This document shows positions 42,508 to 54,963 of a stretch of 64,000 nucleotides of DNA, piece after piece. Below the pieces are notes generated by a model. It made no database searches. It was not told the DNA's origin and was given only the letters and a program-made list of their open reading frames with translations. Numbering within the stretch: position 1 is the first letter of the stretch; every line of letters starts with the position of its first letter. Made by a program: the position numbers and the translations under genes. The stretch is from Prillingera fragicola. Its lineage: Eukaryota > Basidiomycota > Tremellomycetes > Trichosporonales > Trichosporonaceae. The stretch is from positions 372,001 to 436,000 of the forward strand of contig BEDY01000009.1 in NCBI GenBank assembly GCA_002335605.1, in the 5' to 3' direction.

Positions 42508-44066
42508 TTAACCGCGGTTGGCGTACCAGAGACCAAGGTCAGTGGGCGACTTGTCGCCGTTGATGAGACGGTTGGTCTCCTCAACACCGACCATGTTCTG
42601 CAGAGCAGCGAACGGCGAGTAACGCTCGATCCAGTCCTGCTGGTCGAACCACGCAGCCATGGTCTGGTGGAGAGTCCACGAGTAGTCACCGCAGTAGATG
42701 CCCTGGCCGTTGAAGTCCTGGCACGCGTACTCGGTAACCCAGAGGTTCTTGCCGGTCGACTGGTGGAACTGAGTGGCGTACGACTGGAACTTCTCGACGG
42801 TAGTGTCGTACCAGTGGATGGGCATGAAGTCGGCGTCACAGTCGGCAGCCGAGTTACCGGCCGACTGACAGTTGGTCTTGAAGTCGTTGACCCAAACAAG
42901 ACCGTCAGGAGCCGAGGTGGTAGCAGCACCACCAAGGGTAATACCCTTCTGACGAAGAGGAACCATGACGTTCATCCAGTCACCGATAGCACCCCAGGTG
43001 TCGACACCGGCCTGGTCGTGCTGGTTGGGCTCGTTGTAGAAGAGCGCGTGCTTGACCGAGGGCCAGTTGGGCATAGCCTGGTACCACTGGTCGGTACGGC
43101 CAGGGCCCCAGAGCATGGGAACGAACTCGAGGCCAGCGGAGTCAAGAGTCGAGACGGGCGAGGCCGACCAGGTGTAGTACCACGCGCCGCGCGAGCCAAT
43201 AAGGGGACCGGCCTCAACCCAGATGTCGTTGGCCCAGCAGAAACCGTACTTGCCACCCTGAACAGAGTGGTTGGTGCTGGGAGGAGCAGGAGCGGCGGGG
43301 GTCGACTCGGCGGGAGGAGCAGCCGAGACCTGGTCACCACCCTGGTTCTGGTCACCAGCGGACTGGCCCTGGTTCTGGTCGCCAGCGGCCTGGTCGCCGC
43401 CCTGGTTCTGGTCGGCAGCAGCCTGGTCGCCGCCCTGGTTCTGGTCGGCAGAGGCCTCACCACCCTGGTTCTGGTCACCCTGCTCAACAGCGGCAGAGTT
43501 GTCACCAGCGGGCTGCTCGCCGCCAGAGTTGTCATCAGCGGGCTGCTCGTCACTAGCGCCGTCCTGAACGGCGGCCTCGACAGTGGTGGCAGGGGTGGCC
43601 GAGGGGCGGACGCGGCACTGGGAGCCGTCGGCGCGCTTGATGATACGGGGGCGGGCCTGAGCGCCGATGGGCGAGCGGTCGGCAAGCTTTGCGCGCTGGG
43701 CGTGCTTGATGTGGTCGCGGGGGTGACGGGTGATGCCGTGCTTAGCAGCAACCTGTGTGGTGTCAGGGAATGCTCCGAGGGCCTGAGGGGATGTCACGCA
43801 GCAAAGGTCAGTGCGGCGCCATCCTTCCACACGCGGCGACGCGCGAACGGACAGTGTGCACTTGCCCACAAAGACTAATGCGACAACTAGCTCGCAAGTA
43901 AATGCAGCTGCACGCAGAATGCACGCTATGCGGCGACACCAGGTTGGGGGCAGTTGCGCTCAACTGGACAGAAGGCTGTCTCGATGAGGCGACTTACGGG
44001 AGTAGCCTCAAGGGCGAGACCCGCGAGGGCAAGGTAGGGGAGGAGGGTGCTGAGGTTGGCGAGCAT
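42508..44066 (-). CDS. Secreted GH128 beta-1,3-glucanase-like protein with Gln/Asn/Gly-rich linker
   Basis: Exons 43998-44066 and 42508-43782; 447 residues. The signal peptide MLANLSTLLPYLALAGLALE is in the first exon. A propeptide with KR (IIKRADG) precedes about 100 residues of Asp/Gln/Asn/Gly/Ala repeats built on 'DQNQGG'. The catalytic domain follows, from NHSVQGGKYGFCW to the end. GH128 features are the acid/base Glu in ALFYNEPNQ and the nucleophile Glu in LWVTEYACQDF. Enzymes of this family cut beta-1,3-glucan, and fungal forms are often wall-associated. Two acceptors 30 nt apart (exon 2 starting at 43782 or 43752) both keep frame, so two mature N-termini are possible. Low-complexity linkers of this kind are usually exposed and flexible. 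Confidence 0.9.
43330..43470 (-). repeat. In-frame repeats encoding the DQNQGG linker
   Basis: Four to five imperfect copies of a unit encoding DQNQGGDQAA-type sequence lie in tandem, in a gene copied from the minus strand. They maintain frame and have few silent differences, suggesting recent expansion. Confidence 0.8.
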
Positions 44067-46456
44067 TGTGGTGTTCGCTAAGAGGTCCTTGAGATCAAGT
44101 AAGTGTTGTCGATGGTAGATTGAACGGACGCAACAAAGGCGAGCACGTTGACTGATGTGGTTGTCGAGGGGAGGCTGGGTCGGTGGGGGAGAGGTCGTCG
44201 GGCGCAAGATCAACTCAACGCCTTTGAAAGAGAGAGGAGGGGGTTGAATGAATGACTGGCAGTGAGGAGGGTGTTTGGTACAATGAGTAAGTAGAAGGAT
44301 GTAGTTTGAAAAGGGGTGCTAGTCGTGTTGGGGAGGGGGGAGTGGTCTGTCTATCAAAAGCACCACCAGTCTGCTGCTGCCCAGGGCGGCGGCGGGGCGC
44401 GTGCAGGAACCCACACGCAGCACCCAACAAACTCTCCTCGTCCTCCTCCTCCTCCCGGCGCCCCCCGGTATCTGCACGGGACACACCATGCCAAAAAGGG
44501 AAACTGGCTTGGGCCTCGGGGGCGTCAATGTGCCCAACGCAGAGCAAGGGAGCGCCCTGGGTCGGGTGCTGTGCTACAAACGACCACACTGATCTGTGCG
44601 GGATCCCCGAGCGCGGCCAGGGGAAGGACCACCATTCGGGGTCGTCCCCTGGGTGACCTTTCAGCCAGCATCCACGCGCGTTCTTTCTACCTGGCTACAG
44701 AGTCTTGGCTGCCGTCCCGGCTCCCCTCGGAGTGCGCAGACTGCCAGGTCCGGTCGACGTAAAAGGCGCAGCCCAGCGCAGTGTTCACGCTGAATCGAGT
44801 GGACAAAGAATATCAGGGGGTACCGTGAATCCGTGACCCTGAGCGGTGTGGGCACGCTGCCTGTCTGACGGGACGCGCTTGGTATCAAGACGCGCAATTC
44901 AGGGTCCAATGAAACGCGTGTCACCAAACCCGTCCACCGCAGTCGAGGACCGTTGACGGTAGACGTTGGCCACCCAAATTTGATCCTCTACTTTACGAAG
45001 CCCAACAAACAACTCGGAATGACGGGAGATCGAAATGCACCCAGCAAGGGGTTTGAGCCCAAGGATGACCGCAGTTTGTACTACTAGATCTGCCTTTGCT
45101 GAATCGCGGCGCGCGGAGAGATACTTGTTGACTGCCAAACTGGAGTGTTTGGTTCGAGATCGCACCGCCCAATGGGCCCTTACGATACCCTTAGCAGGAT
45201 GGCCTCTTTCGTGAATTGTGGTGCCAATTGGTCGCTGCTGCTCTAAAGCTCTGAAGATCTGAAGCGTATCCACTAGTAGAGCGACTATATTGTTCTGGAC
45301 CTGGTAAGAGGCACTCTACAGTACAAACTCGTAACTGGTGGCTCATTCTTCATGTCCACATGACGGGCATGACGTCTAATTCATGAGCATATGAACATGC
45401 CAATGCACAACGCAAACAAGCTCCAACTGCTGCCTCACTACCTCGTCCCGCCACAGTTGCAGCTCAGGTTTGCAACAGGCAGAGGTGCGTGACACCACAA
45501 TCTACGGACCCAAGGTGATCGGCTTTTTGCGACTAGACGATCAGCCAAGGTAAACAGTCAGGGATCCTCACCGCGGCCTTCACAAGCTGAGCCGCCCACT
45601 CGAAACGGCGGCACGCTGCGCCTCTTGCTTTAGTTGTTACATTCGGCGGGCTGGTGCTATTCACAGCTCATGTCGCCCCAGTACAGGAAGTGACATCATG
45701 AGGCTCTGCACATGCTCGGTCACGTTGCGCCGTTGGCCGTTGGGCAGTAGTGTGCAAGTCGCATCGCTCTGTCACAATGGTTGGGCATTGAGCAACGTAG
45801 TCCATTGCCTGAATGTGCATAGTGGCCGAGGACTGGTTACCGCTGCACCAGGTGGCACTTTTCGGGCCAGCTTCCGCTGGGACCTGTAATCCCCCTGGCC
45901 CCAGGGCAGTCTACTTTCCATAATCCCAACTCTCACTTACCATTCGACTTGCCCACAACTGTTACATGCAGCTTGTGCGGGAACAGGACTTGGCAGCGTG
46001 AACCAGAACGACTCTGGGCCAGGCCAGCGATCCAGCACACGACCTCTTCCAGGCGCCTTTGCAGAAGGAATGCCACACGCACCTGAGATCCGGACGCGTT
46101 GCCTTGGCACGGCGGTGGCGGTCAGCCCGATGATCCGGGAGCGGGCCTCCCTTTAAAAGACATTGGTAACATGACGCGGGCTGAGAGGACGCGTTTGTTA
46201 CACCAGAGTTACACTATAAAGTGGCCGCTGGCTGCCAGTGACCGTGTCGCTTGGTCTCCACGGTGAGCGACCAAGAGTCGGCGGATGTGCTGTTACGTAA
46301 GCAAGGCATGGTTGTCCACCTCTGCTGAGGGGATGTACGAGGCCCACTCGACGGTCGGGAAGCGTAGTCGTCAATCACAGTACATCAGTCAGTGCATCAG
46401 TCGCAGTCTTTCGTCACACGTCACAAATCTGCATAGAACCACGCCCTTCACTGCTA
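44067..46456. other. Long intergenic region
   Basis: 2.4 kb without a supported gene. It holds the upstream region of the GH128 gene and the 3' flank of Not4. Short frames show no family motif or consistent splice set. Confidence 0.5.
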
Positions 46457-49092
46457 CTAGAACCTCCGCTGCACATAGCCGTACACCTGAGGCGACTGGG
46501 GTCCCTGAGGCTGTAGACCCGCGTACGAGTCGTAGCCCGGTGGCGCGTGCGGCCCTGCGCTCACTGGCGAAAAGTGAATGTCGCGTTGCGGTGATCCGTA
46601 GCCGCCGTAACTCTGCTGCTGCCCGTTGTACTGTTGCTGCTGCTGGCCTCCGGGAGGGAACCCGCTGCCCCGGTACTGCGTTGGCGAGGGGGCATAGTCC
46701 CCCTGCGCTTGCTGTGACCAAGACTCGGCAACATGCGAGTTGAGCTGGGCGAGAGCGGGGTGTATGCCACCGTGCGCTGCTGCTGCTGCGGCAGCCGCTG
46801 CGCGGATCTCCTCTGGTGCAGGACCATAGCCGTTGGAGCTGGGAGCCCTTCCCCATTCGTCCGTACGTGAATGGAAGGGACTCTGTCCTCGTGCTGAAGC
46901 CAGGCTTGCACGTCGGGCAAACTCGAACCGTGACGCCGTTCGAGGCGCTGGATCGGGGTCTCCAGACGACAGCGAGGTGCCACCAGTCGATGGCTCTTCA
47001 GACGTCGGGAGAGAGCTTGCCTCCACAGGTGATGCGGGAGCAAACGGCGAGAACGGGCCAGTGTAGACAACGGGTCCATCGTATCGAGGAATCGCAATAA
47101 GCGATGCCAATGGAATGCCCAACTTGGGTAGCTCCTCGAACAGCGGGTCGAAGGGGCTGGGTTCGAATCCACCGACCTCGTGCGACAGTGCCAAGAGTCG
47201 CTGCAACTCGTCGTCGTCCAGGCCAAGAGAGAACGAAAATCCCTGCTTGCGGGCGTCGGGCTCGGTGAAGACGTCGTCGAAATCGGGGTACGGCGAGTGA
47301 ATCGGGTACTCGGTTCCAAACTGAGTCGACTTGGTGGGCGACGTAGCATAGGTCGATGGTCCAGCCTCTGACTCTTCGGGCTGCAGTTCGTCTGCGGCAG
47401 CGGCAGGTGGAGTTGTGGATGCGGGTTTGATTGGTGTGGTCTCAGACTCGGTGGTAGATGCTGGGGGCTCAGATGATGAAGAGGCAAGGCCAGGGGGTGG
47501 TGCCAGGCCAGGAGGTGGTGCGGGTGCTGGTGGGTTGGTTGTGAGAGTGGGGGCAACAATGGACGATGAAGTGGTGGTGGATGAGACAGGGAGTGTGATG
47601 GGCTTCTTCTTGGGCGAGGTGTTGGCGCTTGAAGATGCCATGGTCGAGCTTCCGCTGCGACCGCGAGCCATGGAGTGAGCCTTTTCCTTCTTCTTCTCTG
47701 CCTTTGAGGCAGGAACAGGAGATGGAGACGGTGGAGGGAACGCGGCCGAGCTTCGTCCCAAAGGAATGAGCGTGCTGGCAATCTTGGAGGGCCGCGCGGT
47801 GCCGACTGGTGCAACTCGAGCTGTCGATGCTCCTGGACGTCCAGGACGCATGCCCCAGTTGGCAGTGCGAGGAAGTGCAGGTGAGTCGAGATCCTCGGCG
47901 GAAGGCTTGGGCCACGCTGACTTTTGCGTGATTGGGGGAGGCTGCAACTGCGACTGCTTCTGTCTGGCATCGTACTCGGCTGGCCTTGTGAGGGCCGTCT
48001 CCAAGTCGTTGCGAGTGAATGCGTCGCCTTCGCCTCCCCACTCGTGCAAGTTCTGGCAGCCTGGGTTGTCGCACTTTGCGCTGCGCAAAAAGGCGTCGCA
48101 GTAGCGAGTGGTTCCGTACGACGCATGCAAGACCTGGCCGGGAGGGCCCTGCGGCGCAGGAATACCGTCCAGTGAGGATATCGCGCGTGCTGCATCCTCG
48201 CGCCTGACATAAACAATGTAGATGCCGGTTTGCGTCGATGGCGAGTCTGGTGCGGGTCCGGGGGTCGCTGCCGAAATAATTGTACGATCTCGCAGGAAGA
48301 GTCGGGCAATCTTGCCATACTGTCCAAAGTAGTCGTTGGAGCGCAGAATCGACACGGCCTCTTCGGACGAGCCCGAGCCGGGAATCTTCATGCCGACAAC
48401 ATAGACCGAGTTCTTCATGACAATGCGTGTGTCGAGCAGATGCCGCCGTCCCATGCTGTCGAGCTGCTTTATGATCTTTGCTCGCCGCGCCTTCTTCTCC
48501 TTGACCCTTCGGACTCTGCAATCTGTCAGCATCACAGTCTCCAGAGCCTCGCCTTTCAAACGCACTCATCGAAATCGACAGGCTCAAAGACAACAGACGC
48601 TTTGTCATATCGCCTGCGGCATCCTGGACACCGAGGGTCATCGCGCAAGAGCTTGTTGTAGCAGAATTGGCAGATCTAAGAGCACATCGTCAGCTCCTCA
48701 ACTATGCGCACACAGCGAGTCTGGCGCAACGTACATCCAGACCGCACTGGCACGGTTTAAAGTTCTGATCCGAGAGATCGAGCGGCTCGGCGCAGACCAT
48801 GCAGTCTGGGTCTTCCTGAGCCATGAGTCAGCACCATTCAACAGCGTGCACACGATTTCTCCAGTCAAAGGTCATGCCGCAGCAACGGCCCTTTGTTTCT
48901 GGATTCCCTTGCAGCTCTGGCACGCACCTCATCGTCACTCCATGCCACGTCCTGAAGCTGCTTCAGAACTTCGCGGTTGACTCCGCCGCCGCCAGGTGAT
49001 GAGTGGCTCCCGCCGCCCAGCGCACTGCGAAGCGATGCAAGTGGCTGCTGGCCGGTTGTTGGGTTGACTGGAAGGGGGTGCACTGTAGGCAT
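46457..49092 (-). CDS. NOT4: CCR4-NOT complex E3 ubiquitin ligase Not4
   Basis: Four exons: 48928-49092, 48735-48815, 48566-48675, 46457-48515; 804 residues. The C4C4-type RING finger (about residues 57-105) is assembled by splicing: DCMVCAEPLDLSDQNFKPC, CGLDICQFCYNKL, CPGCRRRY. A basic VRRVKEKKARRAK helix follows, then an RRM (NSVYVVGMKIPG, YIVYVRREDAA) and a CCCH finger (CDAFLRSAKCDNPGC). After residue 250 the chain is Pro/Ser/Gln-rich and disordered, with a poly-Ala and poly-Gln run near the end. Not4 monitors translating ribosomes and ubiquitinates stalled or misassembled proteins. RING, RRM and CCCH in this order are diagnostic. Confidence 0.95.
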
Positions 49093-49604
49093 GAGGCGCA
49101 AGGTTGGGGAAAGGGGGGGAAGAGATGGTCGAGAGGTGGAGAGGAAAGGGGGAGCTGCCGATGTGCGGTGTCGAGTCGTACGTGGCTGTCCTGGTATCGA
49201 AAATTCGTTGAAAAGCGGGCTGTGAAGAGAATTGGTGCAGGGCTACGCTGCCGTGCCGAGAAAGTAGCGAAAAGTGGTATCAATGACGAGAAACAGTGGA
49301 AGAATCGTTGTGCAAAGGGTGGTGAGTGGGGGTTGAATCGCTAAGGGCATTGCCAGCACCACCCACGCGGACGGTCTTTGCGGGATTTTGCCACTGAGGC
49401 GCAGGGTGGCAAGATGTCGAATCCACCAGCAGCTCGCTGTTCAGTCCATCATTCAACATCACTCTCCCGTCTCGACAACAACGGGCATACATCGGCACAG
49501 TCGCACGCAGCGCATCAGGACAGAGGTGGCTTTGAGTTGGCCATACAACGCAAGCGTATCCTCAGTGGTCTAGCAACTGCGCGCCAGCTGCAGCGGCTGC
49601 CACC
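49093..49604. other. Divergent promoter between NOT4 and BUD13
   Basis: About 510 bp between outward-facing starts. No gene or strong core promoter element seen. Confidence 0.5.
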
Positions 49605-50785
49605 ATGTCCAACCTCAAGACATACCTCGCGTCCAAGTACGTGCCAAGTACCGCCTGCCAGACACCGATGCTGACACTCTCCCAGGTACATGTCTGGCCC
49701 CAAGGCCGACGCAATCTTGGCTCACGCAGGAGAAAAGAAGAAGAAGCGGAAACGTCCCAAGAATGAGGACTATGTCGGTGGCTCGTCGTCAAAGGACAGC
49801 GGTGGAGGGCTGCAGCTGCGTGACGAGGACGAGTGGCGGTCATCACGTCGTCAGGACGCGGATTTGGACGAAGACGACGCCCCAGGTGCGTGGGCAGACG
49901 ACTCCAGAGCTCACACCACAGTCATCGGCTCTGACGTAGCGACGTTCAAGAAGGGACAATCCGCGTGGGCAACGGTTGGATCAACAGCGCTACCCATGCC
50001 TGTTTCTGTCAAGGAGGAGGTGCAAGAACCAGCGGAGGAAGCCGGACCGTCTCAGCCAGCTGCTGGACCACCAAAACCTTTGACGAAGCGGCGCGGTGGT
50101 CTGCGAACGGCTGCACAGATGGCCGAGGAGGCTGCGAAGCAAGCTGCAGAAGTCAAGTCTCCGTCGCCCGAGCCTGAGGTCGACAGGACAAAAACGGTGC
50201 ACCGTGATCAATCGGGTCGCGTCGTGGACGTAGATCAGTTGCGCCAGGAGGCTCTTCGCGAGGAAGAGGCAGAAAGGATAAAGGAAGCAGAGAGGAAGGA
50301 GTGGACCAAGGGACTGGTCCAGCGCGAGTCACGCGAGAAGCGTGAGCGTGAACTCAAGGCTATGGGCGAGAAGGATGTGGCAAGGTCAGTGCGGTGGAGG
50401 CCTCACAGCTGCTAACTTGTGCAGGCATGCCGACGACGAAGCCATGAACAGGGAGCTAAAGGAAGTCGAACACTGGAACGACCCTGCAGCCAACTTTCTC
50501 AAGGTGGGTCTCATGCTGAGGAGCCGTGTACTGACGCCATGCAGAAGAAAAAGAAGGGACCGAAGCGCCCAACCTACAAGGGATCCTATGCTCAGAACCG
50601 CTTCGGAATTGCCCCGGGATACCGGTGGGACGGTGTTGGTGAGTGCTCAGAGTCTGGGTTTGGTGGCAGCGCTGACTTTGTGACCAGACCGTTCCACAGG
50701 GTTTGAGAAGAAGTGGCTGCAGGCGCAGAACACGACAGTACGCAGGGAGTACGAGGCAGCAGCATACAGCATGGAGGACATGTAG
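49605..50785 (+). CDS. BUD13: Pre-mRNA retention and splicing (RES) complex subunit Bud13
   Basis: Exons 49605-49636, 49686-50384, 50425-50503, 50545-50638, 50688-50785; 333 residues. The start [19 protein letters not shown] is the conserved Bud13 N-terminus, made by the first splice. The middle is charged and coiled-coil-like ([20 protein letters not shown]). The C-terminus carries the family signature [26 protein letters not shown] followed by GFEKKW. Bud13 joins Snu17 and Pml1 in the RES complex of the activated spliceosome, helping efficient splicing of weak introns. That is apt in a genome where almost every intron is at the size limit, although a causal link is speculation. Confidence 0.94.
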
Positions 50786-52357
50786 CAGAACAAGAAGTGT
50801 ACGGCATGCATAACCAGGACGCCCCCACTATTTAGAGTGGGTGGTGATGGTGGAGTTTTGATTCCATTGGAGCATGCCGGCGGCAGGAGGACGTCGTAGT
50901 CGCTCCCGCTGCATGCAGAGGTCGAGGGTGAACCTTGGGGTCGATTGCTGCCTGTACCCCCTGTGGTTTATCGTACGCGCTAAGAAGATGGAGTGGGAAC
51001 ACGGGTCAAATTGCTTTGGGCCTTACGTTTGGCATGTCGGACCTGGCATCAGAGCATGAGAGCAGTGAGGAAAAATGTTTAAAAGCTGAAACCTACTCAC
51101 TGGTATGTATCCACACGAGCATGCAACGCGTCAATCTGCCTTTGCACGTTTGCACAGCACGGTACACAGCATCCATCTGGTGGCTTGAATGTATGTGTAT
51201 GCCCTTCCCTATGCCAAGCAGACATATGAGGGGTGGCTTGCTGCTCAATATTGTTGCAAGAGAGCCAATTGGCCTGTGCGTGCAGTCAAGACTTTTCCTT
51301 GTACAATGTTCTTGGGTGTGGTGGGCTCTGTCCTGCTAAAAGGGTAAACTATTACAGGGCAAGCCGAGTCGCAGGCAGCAGAGCCGAGGAATAGGCTGTT
51401 ACAGCAGTGAGAGGGGCAGGAGACCCGGGAAGGGACAGGGAGAGGTGACGCGCAAAAAGGCATAGGGTAGCTCTTCAGTCACGGCCGTTTCGGTGCAAAG
51501 CGCGCCTCGGACGCTCCGGATGGCAGCCTACACGGCCCTGCGCTGCACCCCTGCTCTGCCAGCACTTTATTGTCCGGGGGCGGGGCAAGCCAAAAATCCA
51601 GTAGTGAGAAAGAGCGGCGGCCAACGCGGCAGGCTCGGCACGGCGGCTCGAGGCGGCACCAGCGCGCGGCGGGCAAGCAAAGGCGGGCTTGCCTGCCTGC
51701 CTGGATTGGGGGCGTGCCATCGGACCACTGGCCCACTACTGCTAGCTGCTGCCTGCACCAACGGTCGTGGACACGCTCGTCTCCTCTCACCGTTACCCAG
51801 TCTCCTATCACGACGCCGGCCGACAACACATCCAGAGTCGTCTCTACCACTCTATTCGTGTGCACTCGCCAACCCATCCCACACTCCACCAGGGCAGCTT
51901 CCTTGCCAACCAGGTCCCAAGCCTCCCCCCATCAAGCAGTTGCGCTTTACCCCGGCACGACCAGCTTCCCCACATCCAAACCGCCGTAAATCGCACGCCA
52001 ATCGGTGCAACTGCAACAAGGTCAACCCAACCGTGCATTTGCGTCAACACTTGGATTGCCCACGCAAAGAGTTCCACCATCCTCTCAGTTCCTCTTCCTT
52101 TTTCTTTCCGTCTGTTCACGCCAAGCGTGAACGAGTAACCCCGTCTATAGCCCATTGCGCCTCCCCGACCGGCCCGGTGTTGGTACTGAGCAGCTGATAC
52201 GCGACACCCACGTTCTGCGCAGCCTTATTGTTCACCGCTTGACCTACATCGCCTGGCTGCTGTCAGACGATACGACGCCAAGAGCCAGCCGTCTCGCGCG
52301 CGACAACATCCCCTATCTCCCGATAACACCCCGATCTTCTTCTTCGTCACCACCAAC
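50786..52357. other. Intergenic region before PAL1
   Basis: About 1.6 kb with pyrimidine-rich stretches near 51760-52340. Overlapping open frames on both strands show no family motif or consistent splicing; the PAL1 leader probably lies at the right end. Confidence 0.5.
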
Positions 52358-54801
52358 ATGTCGCACGTGAACGAAGACTTGGCCAGCGCTGTGCGCGACG
52401 TGGTCCAGATTTCACGCAACGGCACGAGCAAGCCTGTCCCTCATTCCTCGTCCCAGCGCGGCCTTTCGAGCGGAGTCGCTGGTGCGCCGCCGCGCCCCGA
52501 GCGCCGTACACCCTCACCGAACATGCCTGGATCGTTCTCGGGTGGAGCAAAGAACGAGAACCCGTTCGAGTCTGCAGAGGTCGTCGGTTCTTCTGAGGCG
52601 TCTGGTGTTGTTGATTCGAGCCGAAGCAAGTTTAAGAGGTGAGTATCTGTGCAGGGATCGCATTTCCGTGTTATGCGGTATCGGTGGGGCTGGTTGTGCG
52701 GACGAGCTTGTTGCCTGGGGCTCTGGTCGCAATGGCCTGTACCACAACACCGGCCAACGTCCGTGATGGTGGCGCAGTCTGCGCCCAAACACGGACAACC
52801 ACTGCTTCTTATCCGTCCTCCCACAACAGGAAGCCTTTTAGCTTGGTTGTGCTCCTCATCTATCCCAAGACCGTACACTGACCATGCCCTCTCAACCCAA
52901 CCCATTGGTTCGCATCCTCAGCAACACATCCGGCTCATCGTCGTCTGGTCTTCTGCGTCCCGAGACCGCCGAGAAGTCGTCGCGCAGCAGCCGCAGCAAG
53001 GATGGCAAGTCGTCCAAGCCCAAGAAGCCCAGTCGTCATGCCGATGTCATCGACACTTGGGACCCTACTGGTCTCGGTAGTGCTAGTGAGTGGAAGCGAG
53101 TATTGCTACAGAAGATGGCTGACAATTACAGTGTGGCATCAGTGAGCTATTGACAACGTTTGCAGTCTACTAACCTCCAGCTCTGGGCCGTACGACGCCG
53201 CTGCTCCATCGCGCAACGTCAACCAGCCCGCTGCCAAGGCGCCCATGCACGCGTTTGGCGGCGCGCCACCACCAGCGGATGCCGCAAAGTCGCCTCCCCG
53301 CTCGGGCCCCAGGGCCATTTCGCACGCAGCTCCTCCCACTGTTCCGTCCAAGGACCTTGACGCACGCCGAGGGTCGTCTGCGACCCGCCCACCGGGCACG
53401 GGTCGCCGCTCGAGTGGTACACTCAGTGGCCAGTATTCGACCAGCATGCCCGCGAGCGGTGGCTACTTTCCCGACCACGTTGCCGAGGAGGACGAAGAGA
53501 CCATGTCGCGCAAGGAGCGTTACCGCCAGCGCGAGGAAAAGCAGAGGGCGCTCAAAGCCGCTTGGGGCATTGACACTCGTACGTTTCACATCCAGTGCAA
53601 GTGTTTGCCTAAACTCACACGCACAGCCGAGCCCTTTGAAGACTTTGGGGCGTCTCCGCGCAACGAGACCATTGAGCGTGTGTACACCACATCGAGTGCC
53701 AAGGACAACGCTGACACCATAGTCGCCGACGAGGGCTTTGCTCGTTCGCCTGGTCTGCGCCTCGGTTCTCGTGGCTCGCCGCCGCTGCCAGAGGATGCTA
53801 CCTATGCTGGCGGCGAAGATGTTTTCAACAATGGCAACACCGGCGGCCGTGGCTCGTTCTCGCGTCCCGGCGGAGGCGTCAAGCGCACCAAGAGCTTGAT
53901 GCAGAAGATCAAAAGTATGGTGCGTAAACCGGAGCATGAAGAGGGTGTGCCGCCAATGCCTGCGTATGTTCCTCGGTCCCAATCCATGTCTGCAGCGATG
54001 GGCTCGTACCGACCACCGGTCGGTGCTGTCAGCCCAAGCTGGAAGGACGTGCCTGTGTTGGAGGAAGCCGAAGAGGCTTCTCCCTCTCTCGGCCCAACAC
54101 GGCGAACCTCACACGCCGTTTAGCAGGGTCGCCTGTGACGACGCGCTGGAGTGGAAGGGGAGCGGTGGCTGGACCCGTGGTGGTGGCCCAGCCGGGATGA
54201 AAGGACAACGGAGAAGGAGTCTAGTGGCAAGGAGGAAGATGCCAAGGACGACGACAAGGGCGGCGGCTGCGAAGCTCACCCGATGTGACTTCGCTGACCG
54301 CATTTCCAGCGCGAACCACGATCATCTTCGCCATCCAGGAACTCGCCTAGCCGGGAGCACCCTCCACCGATGCCAGCGCGGTCCCCTGCGCCTCCCGAGG
54401 AGCTGCAGCTTCGCCGTCCGTCCCACTCTGGGAACGGCAGCGCGCTCGCTTCTGGTAGCAACAGCTCTCGCAACTCACCTGCCAAGGAGCGTCCACAGTT
54501 TATGGATGTCGGTCTGGCCGAGGAACTCGACGCCGAGCCCCTGTCGCCGACTGGCGCATACTCGCAGCCGACCGACCTCAAGTCGGCGATGCGTCGGGCG
54601 CCGCCTCCAGCGCCAACGGGCTCGGGACCGTTTGCTGTGCGTGACAAGTTCCTGCCCCAGCCCCCCGTTGGGCCGGTGATGCCCGACTTTGACGACCTGG
54701 CGCCTCGTCGCCGCAGCTCGACTACAGGCTTTGCCGAGGCCGCGCAGGTCAAGCGCAAGACGTCTGTCGTCAAGAAGATCAAGGACCGTGTTGGCAAGTA
54801 A
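52358..54801 (+). CDS. PAL1: Pal1-family cell-morphology protein with a 10-nt microexon
   Basis: Exons 52358-52638, 52922-53085, 53132-53141, 53181-53578, 53627-54117, 54310-54801; 611 residues. The Pal1 motif is spliced from three exons: DVIDTWDPTGLGSA, then MWH from the 10-nt exon, then HSGPYDAAAPSRN. A second conserved stretch AWGIDTPEPFEDFG is joined at 53578/53627. The rest is Ser/Pro-rich and basic, ending in KKIKDRVGK. S. pombe Pal1 supports cylindrical shape and endocytosis at growing sites. Two points are uncertain: the first intron is long (283 nt) with an alternative ATG at 52884. The last intron (192 nt) has a weak GTTTAG donor. Without that splice the frame ends at 54123 and 164 conserved-looking codons downstream would be lost. 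Confidence 0.85.
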
Positions 54802-54963
54802 CGCGTGGCCACCCCCCGTCGTGTCCAGTAGTAGAGTCGTGGTGCTTAATAGTCTGGTGACGTGTAGCGTGATGGATTTGTGAGCCCGACACGCAGCACA
54901 AACACGTCCAAGCAGATACCATACCATACATATATCGCAGAATGCAGTCCAGAGTCCCAAAAC

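Noticed and set aside
47159..47170. Perfect tRNA B-box-like GGGTTCGAATCC
   Set aside because: Lies inside the coding exon of NOT4, with no A box at the right distance and no acceptor-stem complement around it.
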